NCBI GenBank assembly: GCA_015179125.1
Contig: WHVA01000177.1
Coordinates: forward strand, 62,001-126,000
DNA: 64,000 nt
From: Gautieria morchelliformis
Lineage: Eukaryota > Basidiomycota > Agaricomycetes > Gomphales > Gomphaceae
Direction of reading: 5' to 3'
The notes under the pieces were generated by a model. That model did no database searches, was not told where the DNA came from, and saw nothing but the letters and a program-made list of their open reading frames with translations. This document shows, in pieces, positions 20,252 to 31,358 of this stretch (positions are counted from its first letter, which is position 1; every line of letters begins with the position of its first letter). The translations under genes were made by a program, and so were the position numbers.

Positions 20252-21538
20252 TCACATCCCATTTTCGGTCGCCGGTTTCGTTTTTCGTTGGGTCCCCCAG
20301 TTTGGATAATGGTTTGGGGACAATACTGTCGGCATTCGACCAGGTCTGTGTCCTTTTGTAGTACCCTTTCGGTCGTCCCAATGCCACAGCTGGTCATTTG
20401 CACGACGTGTCTCCTCAAGGAGCGCCTGGCGTGCCTTCCTCTCCTCCTCACGTTCCGCCTCACGCAACTTGCGGTCCTCTTCGCGCATCTTGCGTGTCTC
20501 TGCACGTGCTTCCTCCAGGAGCTCAACCAGTCATGTAGTTTCAGTCCTCCACCTCCCTCCCACACAGGAACGTTTCCGTCCGAAGCTCTCACGCATATCT
20601 GTCCCAGATATGCTCGCCAATTGACTGCCATCATTCTCCTTCTCAGAAATCCCAACCGATGGAGATGGGGAGCGTCCTCGCTTCTGCCTAGGTCGCTGGC
20701 ATATCACCATGGCGTCTCGCATAGTCTCTCCCGCATCCTTCGCCGCGTTCTGAACCTATTGATTAGATAGTTAGTAGCCAATAAATATCATGAACAAAGT
20801 CCTTCACTCACCTGTTTTTCACGCTCCTTCTGCTCCTCCCTGGTCCCTTTCACCTCCAACTTGAGATGCTGCACGGCATCCAGCTTCCCTGAGAGCGAGG
20901 CGAACAGGGCTGGATCGCGCTCCCACTCTTTACCAAGAGCAGACCGGGGAGTCTTCTTTTTTTCCCCCTACTCTCTTCTAGTCAGTGCGCAATTTATATA
21001 AAATAATTATGCTAGGGCGCACCTCCACCCAAGTGAGCAGGGATGCCACTTTGTTCTTGAGTGTGTCTGGCTCACGGTTCAGGCAAGACCCACTCTCTTG
21101 CACGTGCCTGGCCACTTCTTTCCAGTGTTCACCCAGCTTTGCCCGTGGTGCCATGTACAGGTTGACCTCGATCACAGCGCGGAGGAGTTGGTTGAGGTCA
21201 TGCAAAGAAAAGGCTTCACGCGCCTTGTGTGAAGATATGGGCTGTGACCCTAGCACACCTGACGCGTCCAACCCGGTGTTCGATGACTCGTCAGGTGTGC
21301 TAGGGGGTGCAGCGACCGAGGTAACGAGGGAGAGGGCGACAGCCTGTGGATGGGGCGTGTTAGTAGAGTTAGAGAAAAGGGCGGGACTGCGCCTTTCCTC
21401 AATCCCACCTGCTTGTGACGCGATCGGAGTGCTAGGGGTGTTATAAAAGACAGCGGGCGGGATTGGCTGCATACTCACATGTGATGCGGTGGTGGGCTGG
21501 AATGGACACGTGGGTGTGGGCTGGAGTGAACGCGACAT
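20252..21538 (-). pseudogene. SANT/Myb-like DNA-binding protein with C-terminal coiled coil
   Basis: Proposed exons are 21538-21023 (ATG, MSRSLQPTP), 20972-20812 and 20755-20252, with introns 21022-20973 (50 nt) and 20811-20756 (56 nt) that join frames. After a Ser/Pro/Thr-rich N-terminus comes FSLHDLNQLLRAVIEVNLYM with the continuation HWKEVARHV and LKNKVASLLTWVE, a Trp-containing three-helix SANT/Myb-like fold. Next is a basic nuclear segment (RPRQKRGRSPSPS) and a charged coiled coil (REEDRKLREAEREEERKAR). A TGA at 20531-20533 interrupts the third exon; the frame continues open after it. Likely a nuclear protein. Such domains also occur as accessory proteins of Harbinger transposons, but no Harbinger transposase is visible. 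Confidence 0.55.
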
Positions 21539-21647
21539 TGCTAATATTTTCTCACGCACCTGTAGGATAGGATTAGCAGTTCAGCATACTCCGCAACTGA
21601 TATATATTACAAACTAATCCACTCTATTGCACTTGGAAATACAAATA

Positions 21648-21687
21648 ATGTCTCGTGGGAATGCATTTTTGTCTCCGACAACCAGCC
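21648..21687 (+). repeat. Left TIR of the candidate element
   Basis: Forty bases from ATGTCTCGTGGG to ACCAGCC; 34 of 40 identical to the reverse complement of 25452-25491. Confidence 0.65.
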
Positions 21688-22215
21688 TGATGTCACGACG
21701 CGTCAGGGGGCATTGTCTCAACGTGGAAGCATTTTGGTCCCACGTCGACCACATTTTTGTCTCACCCAAATGACATTTCTGTCTCATCTTTAAGCTACAC
21801 TCCATACACTTTACCGAAAAATACGAGTGGGGGCTCATTTTGTTACCCGAATAGAGCAGTATACGCCAAAATTATCAGTCTGTTGACCCAAGCACGGTGG
21901 CACTCAAGTTCGGCCTACCTTGAGATGTCTCTTGGATGTCCTAAGCGCAAGGTGAGCACGACATTGTGAAATTTCATGGTAGCTTATCACGCATATGCCA
22001 TTCTAGGAGAATTGTGAGACAAACATTGAACAGCCAGCTTGGTTACGCACTTTGTATTACTCGGTGGACAATAGCAGACAATGTCGCGTTGCAGTTTGTC
22101 TAACGCACTTTCTATGGCTCGTTATGCTGTGTGATTTCTCAGCTTCTCAGTGTTCTTTTATGCCCCTCAGCTATATAACAGACCATGATGGACTAGTTCT
22201 CCACAGTAAATCCCT

Positions 22216-25141
22216 ATGCCGCCTGGCAAATGACGCTCTGGTCGTCCGCCTAAGAGGTTCCGTAAACGTGGACGGCAAGCTTGGAATGACACCCTTCGCA
22301 CATTCGATACTTCTAGTAGCACCGCTGTGGAGAGTCCCCAAACGGCTCCCATCGCCTCTGCAAACGACTCTGAAATTATCATCACTCAAAGGCGGCGTGC
22401 GTATCTTGATATGATCTACGAAACTCACAGTGTCCCTCCCCCTGTTCTCAATACAAGTCGATCCACTAAACCTCTTCTCTTGGACTCCATCAAACACCTG
22501 GCGCCAGTATGGAAGGATATGGGTCATGTACTTACCACAAAGCTGCCAGATTGGTTTGACGCTCAGGTAAGTCATCTTCCTGAGAGTTTATACATGTGCA
22601 CACTAATGAAACAATGTTGTCATCATAGTTCAATGACTATAATCCCTACAGGACAATCACTTCTGCGTCTGTTGACCAGTCGTGGTTTGGACATCCCAAT
22701 GACATGCCCATTGATGTCAGGGCACAGCCCTTCATCCTGTTCTGGAATGAAACATCAGGACTTTCACTCCAGGGATGTGAGGCAGCAATATTACAAAGGA
22801 GACTAGTTGCGCGGTTTGAATACAAGTGCCGAGGGGCCTGTGCCTTGGCATCGGACACGTCTGACTCTGCGACTGAGTCCAACTAAGAAGATAAAGGTTC
22901 TAACCATCTCACACAACGTAAAATGCGTTGGAAACAATGCCCAGGTCAAGTTACACTTGTGGTACTGTCTCGGTTTTATTTAACTATTGTAGCACTAATG
23001 ATCCGGTCATACAGCTTGAGGCTTATGCTGATGACTTGACTCGTGTCACTGTCTGGCAATCAGGTACTCACGAAGATGCAAATCCAACAGAGTTACTTTG
23101 GTCTCAGCGTTTGCGTAACCTGGTATCTGAGTGGTTGAGGCTGGTAGGTGTCAAGGCTACAACGGTTATGTGTGGTATGTACCTTACCTACTGCAAATAC
23201 CTTCAGGAGAAACCCACATAAAATTGCATTACAGAGCTAGTTAACCAGTATCGGACCCCGTTGCTCACTTCCAGACCAATGAATGCCGCAACTGACATAA
23301 GTGACAACTTCCCAACATTCCGCAGGCCAACTGCCAAACAGATCAGGCAGTTGTTACCTGCCATCGTTCGCCGAGCACGTCTCTACCAGGATCCGTTCAC
23401 TGCTGTCACAATCCTGAAGAATCACAATCTGCACAAGATCTACAAGTGCCTCCCTACGCATATATCCATCACAAACCGTTATTCCTGACATATTTTTACC
23501 AAATTTGTAGCTTTATCCCTCATAATTCAAGAAAACCTGATAGTCAGTACTGATTCACATGCGCTATGGCAGATGGTTTCACTCTGGAGAATTTAATTCT
23601 CCACGGCACATGTGATGGGTTGGCCGCAGATACCAGCTGGCGCAATAAAAATGAGAACCGTGCTGCCGTTACGTTCCTGCGGTCAATCAGCATCAACACT
23701 TTGTGCCAGGTCAGTCATTGTGAGTTGCTGTGGTGTATTGTATCTAATGGGAGCCGTTCGTCTACTGTGATGTATGTAGGATCAGTATTGCTGTCTGCAA
23801 ATGTACACACACAGACCTTAGCCACGTACCTGGAAGCTACCGTCAAAGTAGGACAACGAGCAAAAGAGATTAACACAGGTACGTATATTCCTGAAAGTCA
23901 TATCGTCCCAATGGAATGAACATCTAGCCAAGCGCACACGATCCACACTTGATGCTGGCCTGAATTTTGACTTTTTTAGAGAACATTCCCAATACCTAGA
24001 CAATGTGGATGCATACATCATTGGATCCTCTTGTGCTAGCAGACTCGCGTGTGTGTTACGAGAAACGCATGGCATTCAGGGCCACCTGGAACAGACAAAA
24101 CTGGTGTTCGGCCCTGGTTGCACAATTCTGGCTTACTATCTGCTAGCTAATCGACTGGGGCTCGGAGCTGAAGAAACGTACATGCTGGCAGACCAGGGCC
24201 ACCTGTATCAACCCTCCTCGGATCATGAATTGGTATGGGAAGCTATGCGAGGGCGCGTTTCGCTGAGTGTCAAAGGACACAATGATTTTGAACGGATGCA
24301 CAGGATTATGGACGCAACCATCAAGCTACCGGGCATTGAGGTGTCCTTTGCTTCTGATCCTAAGGTCATCACTTTATTTTCTGCTTTATTTGACACTTAT
24401 CACATAAGAGAAGGCTCATATTGAAGAAACCCCTTCATGCGATGTGGATAAACGCGATGCGGACGCTGGCCACTCTAAAGAACTTGTCCCACAAGAAGCT
24501 GTAACCGTATTCCCGAAGCCAGTCAACTGGAAAGTCCTGATGTGCTACAAGGTCACGAAGGCGAAGCTATGGCGAGTGAAATCGAAGTGCAGCACTCACT
24601 CCCCCAACCGCAATTCCACCTTCCACATGGTGATCAACAGCCATTCGTGCCATTGCCATATTCTGCTGGATCCCAGGCTCATCCTTCTTCGGACGCCGTG
24701 TCGCTGTCTGTGGTGCAACAATCGTCCCCTAGGGTGTACATGACCCTCGATTCTGCAGACGTTTCCAATGCCCGAGAATCCGAAAGTGTAGAAAGGGCTC
24801 GAGTGGAAGTGGAACACGCAGCAACCAACAAAACACGAGAGACTAGGTTATCTTTAGCTATAGATGCAGCTCCGGAGGCTGGGTCTGCTCTAGCTACAGA
24901 TCAACTACCCTTGATTCAACTTGTGAAGACCGCCGAGGGATGGAAAGCATCTGCCGGTGCTCTTCCACATGGTAAACTGCAAGCACAGGATACCTCTGGT
25001 GACGGCTTGGCAACAAATCACACGGGCACTCAGAAGACCTCCAACCCCAAGCGAAAGCGAAGCCCTGAAGGAGTCCTGGCACCCGCAGATGTAGGGCGGC
25101 GTCTGCGGCCCCGAAATAGTTCATCAAGTAAATCAATGTAA
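22216..25141 (+). pseudogene. Multi-exon gene of unknown function inside the TIR element
   Basis: Starts ATG at 22216 as MPPGK, then TGA at 22231 (fits CGA) and a basic AT-hook-like run RSGRPPKRFRKRGR. Exon 1 ends at 22566 and intron 22567-22628 joins in frame to FNDYNPYRTI. Later blocks are SRFYLTIVALM, a frameshift near 23010, YADDLTRVTVW, RPTAKQIRQLLPAIVRRAR (about 23325-23380), LENLILHGTC, ANVHTQTLATYL, STLDAGLNFDFFRE, LVFGPGCTILAYYLLANRL and SVKGHNDFERMHRIMDA (to 24424). A low-complexity tail ends with basic RKRSP and RRLRPRNSSS at 25141. TAA at 22884 also breaks it. It reads as a formerly conserved protein of about 800 residues; I recognise no catalytic motif. Role in mobility is inferred only from the flanking TIRs. 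Confidence 0.5.
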
Positions 25142-25451
25142 AATTATTAGAAATATGCAGACTGTACTGGGCACAGTGGCTCTCATTAATGTGCACTAGA
25201 TCTACCCTAATAACACTTGGGGATGGATTCCGTTCAAGGCTGCAAGAAGCAGAACATACGGTGGTATTAAGACTGTACAAACACAAAGATCTACTTATAA
25301 CTGAATGAACTTTAAAGATATTATGACAAGGATAATTTTGTCGGAATGTGCTAATGGAGAGCTTTCGATTGAGACCCAGTTCATGTTTTTTGGTGGTGTT
25401 GGGGAGTAGCGGCTTAATGTTGAGACAGCTTAGTTATATTCGAGGACAGGT

Positions 25452-25491
25452 GGCTGTTCGGCGGAGACAGAATTGCATTCCCATGAGACAT
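25452..25491 (-). repeat. Right TIR of the candidate element
   Basis: Ends CCCATGAGACAT and is followed by TA. Inverted partner of 21648-21687. Confidence 0.65.
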
Positions 25492-25493
25492 TA

Positions 25494-26187
25494 TTATGCC
25501 TTGCCTTGCACTTGCCCCAAGGACCTCGATATGTGCATGTGAAACTAGCTGACCGAGATGTATATTACTTGAGACATCCATTCTGCGTCGAAGCATCATG
25601 TGTCGTATACAGACTGTGGAATTGCCATTTGCGGGGGCATATCCGTATTTAAATTCTGGCTCTTCATGACATCGCAAGTACGTTCTGAATTCCTTTAATT
25701 AATTGTGAATGCTCGTACATACCCTAGTGCGCAAATTTCGTCATCACCACTACACATGCACTTCATATATTGCAGTCCTCGAGAGGTTTGGGAATGGGGA
25801 CAAGCTGCATATGGTGTGTGCGACAACAGGTCCACGTGCCCAGGCGTGCACGGAGCTCACTCACTCCAAGGCACAACATGATATGCACTGTTGCCTCTGA
25901 GACACGGACCAGCTGTACTTACGCAGACGGCGAGTACTACAGAGCCACATCGAACGGGTGCTTCACATTGATGCCGGGGACACGTGGGTCTGAAGTCCAT
26001 TTGATTCGATGACAGGTCCGTAGTAGGCAGTGCCGTGCGGCACCTCACGTCGTCTTTCTCCCACCCACCTAGAACACTGCACACGATGAACAATGTTGAG
26101 GGCACTGTGACAGCACTGTAAGCCCACGATCGCTTCTCTAGAGCCAACTGTTCACGCCACCCCAAAGGATTCCTGCAGTAATCCAAG
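25494..26187. other. No confident gene
   Basis: Minus-strand protein-like pieces occur near 25890-26150 (for example PHGTAYYGPVIESN), but two frames compete and stops intervene. Nothing could be named. Confidence 0.3.
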
Positions 26188-26409
26188 TTGCTGGAAAGAC
26201 CCTTTCGTTTGCACTGCCTATTGCATACTGACTCTTGCCGATCGACAACAGGCCTGAAGTGCGAGCACCTTCCCAATGTCGGACTGCTCTGTAAATGTCC
26301 TGGTGACTACTATGTAAAACTCTTTGTCGACAAGGATGTCAAGAAGACTGAGGTATCTGCGAGAGGCAATACTGCCTTGTGGAATGAGTCGTTCTATTTG
26401 TGTGTTTAA
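26188..26409 (+). pseudogene. C2-domain-like fragment
   Basis: The frame reads LKCEHLPNVGLLCKCPGDYY, then VKLFVDKDVKKTEVSARG and ALWNESFYL. This matches the core of a C2 domain (Ca2+/lipid binding: ...D-P-Y-V-K-L...N-P-x-W-N-E-x-F). It stops after about 45 residues of domain and has no continuation on either side, so it is a remnant of a gene torn by the insertions around it. Confidence 0.4.
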
Positions 26410-26672
26410 TTTAACTTCTGGCATATTGTACACATCGAAAGGGGCTTTCCTGCAAGTTTGATCACCCTTATTGCCGCAGCAATGCTTCAGGGTAGAGAGT
26501 CAAGGATGTGGTTACTAGAGAAGTGATCCTGGACTTATGCTATGGCACCCTCATTGTTGCCCTTACAGTTGTTCAGCCTGACCTGCATGGTGGTATTTGA
26601 TGTGGAAGGCACAGGATCGGGACAAAAACAGACTTGATAGACCATGAAAGCCTTTCATCTTAGGCCTGTGGG

Positions 26673-27144
26673 TGTCAGGGGACACCCTGTTTTCCATTTC
26701 CAGTCCTGACACCACACCCAGTTCCGACTCCATTTCCGATTCCATCTCCGACTCTGCTTTCGGAAATGATTCCGCTTCTGGCAGAACTTCCACCAGTTCT
26801 GTTCGCTTTGACAATTCCACTCCAATTTCCGACTTCTGCTCTCGGAACAGTGTTGGAAGTCAAGCGACTCACATAATAGGTGACATCAAGGGTCTATCAA
26901 GGGTCAGGGAGGTCAGGAGGGTGCAGGGTTGATGGCGGGTGCCAAGTGTTGTCCCTGGCTGCGCAGCATAGTATAGTACGGGCTCGCTGACATTGGGGGT
27001 CCTTAGACTTTTCTCTTCAGATTTCCCCTTGTCAGGTGAGAATCCCCTCTCTTGTATACTCTGTTCATTTATACATACTTCGGATTTCCCCTTGTCAGTT
27101 GTGTGGTAGTGTGATCTCCGCAGCCAGCTAGGGTTGCCCTTACA
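26673..27144 (+). repeat. Gypsy-1 5' LTR
   Basis: Starts TGTCAGGGGACACC, ends GCCCTTACA, 472 bp. Contains a run of TTCCGA/TCCGAC hexamers and two copies of GGATTTCCCCTTGTCAG. Confidence 0.92.
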
Positions 27145-27211
27145 GCAGAAAAGTCTCACCTAGAGGACCGGCGGTCGTACTGCACGTTGCATTCGCCATA
27201 GGTGCGTTTGG

Positions 27212-28507
27212 AATTGGAGATAGCGACTTGGAGGTTGCAACCTCTTCTATGCACACGGCATACGACAGCCCCTCTTCTTATGTCAAGCTCCCAGCCCTGG
27301 AAATCCCGTCCCATATGTCTCCTTCTGACATGGATCCGGACGATCGTCTTCGGAATATGGAGGAGGAATTGACGCAGAACAGGATGAAGACCGATGCAAT
27401 TGAAACAGCCTTACAAACGATTTTGGCTAAGTTAGATATTCCACTAAGTGGTGGAAATGCAATGCAGGATGGATGAGTCGAATTTCGGAAAAGCGGAAGT
27501 AGTGGAAGAGAGGATGTCCGCGAAGTTCCAAAGGTCAAACCCGCAACTCCAGCGGACTTTGACGGAGATTTAAAGAAGGGACGCACATTCTTCAACACAT
27601 GCAGCATCTACTTCGCAACTGTCGGAGACCTCTTTCTGAACGGCCAGGCTCGGATTCACTGGGCATTGTCCTTTTTCAAGTCAGACCGCGCAGCCTGTTT
27701 TGCAAACAAGGTGATCTGACACGAAGCAAAGGGCAAGGGGAACTACTTCCGGGACTGGGATGCCTTTGAGAAAACATTTTCCAACCAGTTCTGCCCGAAA
27801 AATGAGCAGCTCACAGCCCTTACCAAACTCGAGGGGACCAGCTGGTACCAGGCCAAGGGTCCGGTCGATGACTACATCAATTGCTTCCAGGAGCTCATTG
27901 ACCTTGCGGAGTATGACGACGACAAGATGATCCTCATCAAATTCCGCCGAGGACTTGATCCAACACTCCAGAGCCAAGTCGCGCTGCTTGGGGATGGAGC
28001 TCCGGATTTCGATGACCCGGAAGGGTGGTACCAAGCTGCGCAGAGGGTGTCCCGAAACAGGGAAGCAAATGAGGCCTTCATGGAGACAAACTGGAACATG
28101 ACGCATAATTCCGCTCGTTCTACTCCACTTGTGCCAAAACCAGCAAGTGCATTCATTCCCACACAGAAAATATTTCCAACGGTTGCTCCGCCTGCTCCTA
28201 TTAGGAGCCCTAGCCCCCTCCCTCGAAGAGTGGCCCTGCCCCGATGGATGTTGACCGCATGCGTGGAAAAGGCAACGGAACCATCACCTGCTTCCGATGC
28301 CGACAGCCAGGCCACTATGCCCGTGAGTGCCCCCAAGCCTTTGACATCCGGCTTATCACCACAGAGGAGAAACTCGAGCTCCTTCCAGAGTTCCTCGCAC
28401 TCGCAGACATAAGCAGAGTGCCCACTGGAGAAGATATTTCCGAAAATGGGGAACATGGCGTGTCGGAAGTGGAAGATGCGTCAGATTTTGTGACACGCAT
28501 CGGGTGA
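27212..28507 (+). pseudogene. Gypsy-1 Gag, multiply frameshifted
   Basis: Same order as the intact Gypsy-2 Gag: DMDPDDRLRNMEEEL, the capsid-like region (WDAFEKTF, then EQLTALTKLEGTSWYQAK), and the zinc knuckle CFRCRQPGHYAREC near 28275. A stop at 27474, a second near 27718 (CGA to TGA in I-R-H) and several indels destroy it. It ends TGA at 28505; Pol starts in the overlapping -1 frame, as in Gypsy-2. Confidence 0.85.
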
Positions 28508-30615
28508 GATGTGTGCCCCTGCTGCCTGTACATAACCGGCGTTCCTCTCTTGAAGTAGAGAATGAAAAGCCCCCACTCCCCTCACTTCGTACAGACCCAC
28601 CAGATAAAGTCACACAAAAACCGAATCCGACACCCTGTCCATCCTGCATCTGCCCTTGGGAGAGACACCTCCCAAAGCGCTATGTTGTTGCTGCCACCCC
28701 TGGCCCCAAGTCACTAGTCATTAAGGTGGAGATCCAGACGACAGATATGGCGGAAGTCAAATCTGGACCCACCCTTGTCGATTGCGGGGCCACTGGTCAG
28801 TTTATGGACCGGGATCATGTGGAACGGAACCGACTGACCATGCGGAAGTTGCAACGTGCAATCCCAGTGTTCAATGTGGATGGAAGCCCCAACGAGGAAG
28901 GGTCCATCATGGAGATAGTAGACACAATTCTCCGCTATGATGGACACACAGAACGCACCTCCTTTGCAGTCACCAGCCTGGGAAAGCAAGACATCATCCT
29001 CGGGTTTACCTGGCTCCAGGAGCAGAACACGGAGATCAATTGGCAGACTCGGAAGGTGCTGATGAGTCGGTGCCCAGCCAAGTGTCACATGTGCTGATCG
29101 GAAGTGCGGAAGGAGCACCAGGAGCAGCGGAAGACCGAATGGCTCATACAGACATGTCATTCAGGCCCCCATCCACTGCTTGCAGAAGACGACTCGGAAG
29201 CAGAATTTGAACCGGCTCCCACATTCAATTCCGATTGCGATTCCGACTCCGACGTCATCCGACTCAGCCCGGAAGACACTCTGGTGGCGGGGGAGCGCTT
29301 GCTGTATGTAAACCTTCCACCGGAAGCGGAACACATCCATGCCACCGGAAATATTTCGCAACGCCTCGCTGAAGCCTCCAGGAAGCATGATAAAGTGGAG
29401 GTGGAGATTCCGGAGTACCTGCGGGAGTTCGAGGATGTCTTTGCCAAGGAGTCATTTGATGCCCTGCCTCCACGGAAGCTGTGGGACCATGCTATAGAGT
29501 TGGAGCCTGGGTCAAAGCCCACCAACTGCAAGGTCTGCCCGCTGTCACCCAAGGAGCAGGTAGAGCTTGATGCGTTCCTTGTGGAAAACCTCTGTACTGG
29601 GAGGATCTGCCCCTCCAAGTCACCCATGCCATCTCCGGTGTTCTTCATCAAGAAGAAGGATGGTTCACTCAGACTTGTGCAGGACTACCGGGCCTTGAAT
29701 GCGATCACGATCAAGAACTGGTACCCCATTCCACTCATTTCCGAACTGATCACACAACTCCGTGGGGCAAGGTACTTCACTAAGCTGGATGTCCGCTGGG
29801 GCTTCAATAATGTTCAGACCCGTGAGGGAGACGAGTGGAAGGCCGCATTCCGCACCAACTGAGGACTCTTTGAGCCACAGGTCATGTTCTTTGGCCTCAC
29901 CAACAGTCCTGCCACATTCCAGACAATGATGAATGACATCTTCCGTGACATGATAGCAGAAGGGGTTGTCTGTGTCTACCTTGATGACATCCTCATCTTC
30001 ACGAAAACAATGTCGGAACATCGGGAGGTCGTGTGGAGAGTGCTGGAATGGCTCCGGGAGTACAACCTGTGTCTCAGGCCAGAAAAGTGCGAATTTGAGC
30101 GGACATGGATAGAGTACCTTGGGGTGATCGTGTCGGAAGGAAAGGTGGAAATGGACCCAGTCAAAGTTTCTGGTGTGTTTGAATGGCCTGTGCTGCGGAA
30201 CAAGAAGGAGGTCCAGTCCTTTGTTGGGTTTGTCAATTTCTACCGGCGGTTCATCAAGGACGTCTCCTGCCATGCCCATGCCCTCTTCAACCTCACCAAG
30301 AAGGATGTTGGATGGTGGTGGGGGGAGCCAGAACAGGCCTCCTTTGACAAACTCAAGGAGCTGATCACTTCTGCTCTGGTCCTGATCTTTCCCGACGACT
30401 CTTGTCCTTATCGAGTTGAGGCGGATTCTTCTGACACAGCCACCAGAGCGGTTTTGTCGCAGCAGTCATCGGAAGATGGTGGCGGGTGGTATCCGATTGC
30501 CTTCTTCTCTAAAAGCCTTAGTCCAGTGGAACGGAATTATGAGATCCACGACAAGGAAATGCTGGTGATCATCCGAGTGCTGGAGGAGTGGTGACACTTC
30601 CTTGAGGGTGCTCTG

Positions 30616-31333
30616 TGTTATGATATTCCAGAAACGATATTAATGACATCACCGAGACCAGTATCTAAGATATGCGGACATGACCGAATCACGATCCCCA
30701 GAACCTATGCTTTCGTCTATACTCAGCCACACACAGATATCCCCGAATCCCCTGACTCGCATACACACGACGCCGGACCAATACATTATCACGCACGCGC
30801 ACAGGGCACGCCAAGCCGGTCACTATCACATTACATATGTCGATTCCATCAATCTCGATCGAGAGACCGACCCGAGGCACAGATCCCCGCTTAGGCACCA
30901 ATTCAGTTGCGACCAAGACACGATATACATCCGATCGTCCCTGAGCGGCTCCGACCGAGGCCCCACGATTTCTCCTATATATCACGCACATGTCCCTTCA
31001 GACCACCGCCTTGCATACAATAAACTCTTAGCATTACCTTGTAATATTCACTCGAGAGTTCACTCCAGTCCACACTCCACATCCCCCTGTGTTTCTACAT
31101 CACATACCGTACGTATTGCATCGACGCCGAGTCCTTTCCAGTAGTTAAATAGTATAAACAAATGTAACTGTCGAAGATGAATAACAATAGTTTTACCTCT
31201 CCACCGTCTCAAGATTCCTGATCGAAATAGTCTCCGTAGTACAAGCAGTCCTCTCAGAATTCAGACCCCTACTCGATTCAGCTTCACTCGAGGCTTGAAT
31301 AAAATCCAAATACATTTATAGCAACTCTTATCA
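30616..31333 (+). repeat. Copia-2 5' LTR, 718 bp
   Basis: TGTTATGATATTCC ... AACTCTTATCA. The following GATTAAGAGTCTCACG is the likely primer-binding region before the ATG at 31359. Confidence 0.96.
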
Positions 31334-31358
31334 GATTAAGAGTCTCACGACACTCACC

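Larger units (their letters stand above)
21648..25491 (+). mobile_element. Candidate TIR element with one unknown gene (TA-flanked)
   Basis: Inverted ends ATGTCTCGTGGGAATGCA (21648) and ATGTCTCATGGGAATGCA (reverse complement from 25491) match at 34 of 40 positions. TA lies on both sides (21646-21647, 25492-25493). Inside the left end the motif (G/A)CATTTTTGTCTC recurs at about 21663, 21730, 21750 and 21770; related GTCTC copies occur inside the right end, as expected of subterminal binding sites. One multi-exon gene fills the interior. No known transposase motif was recognised, so the class is open. The TA duplication is only two bases and weak on its own. Confidence 0.5.

Noticed and set aside
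19889..20770. 293-codon plus-strand open frame
   Set aside because: It is antisense to the SANT-gene coiled-coil exon; composition and lack of motifs mark it as a shadow.
26556..26567. GTTGCCCTTACA just left of Gypsy-1, identical to the end of its LTR
   Set aside because: Only 12 bases match and the rest of the LTR is absent; treated as chance.
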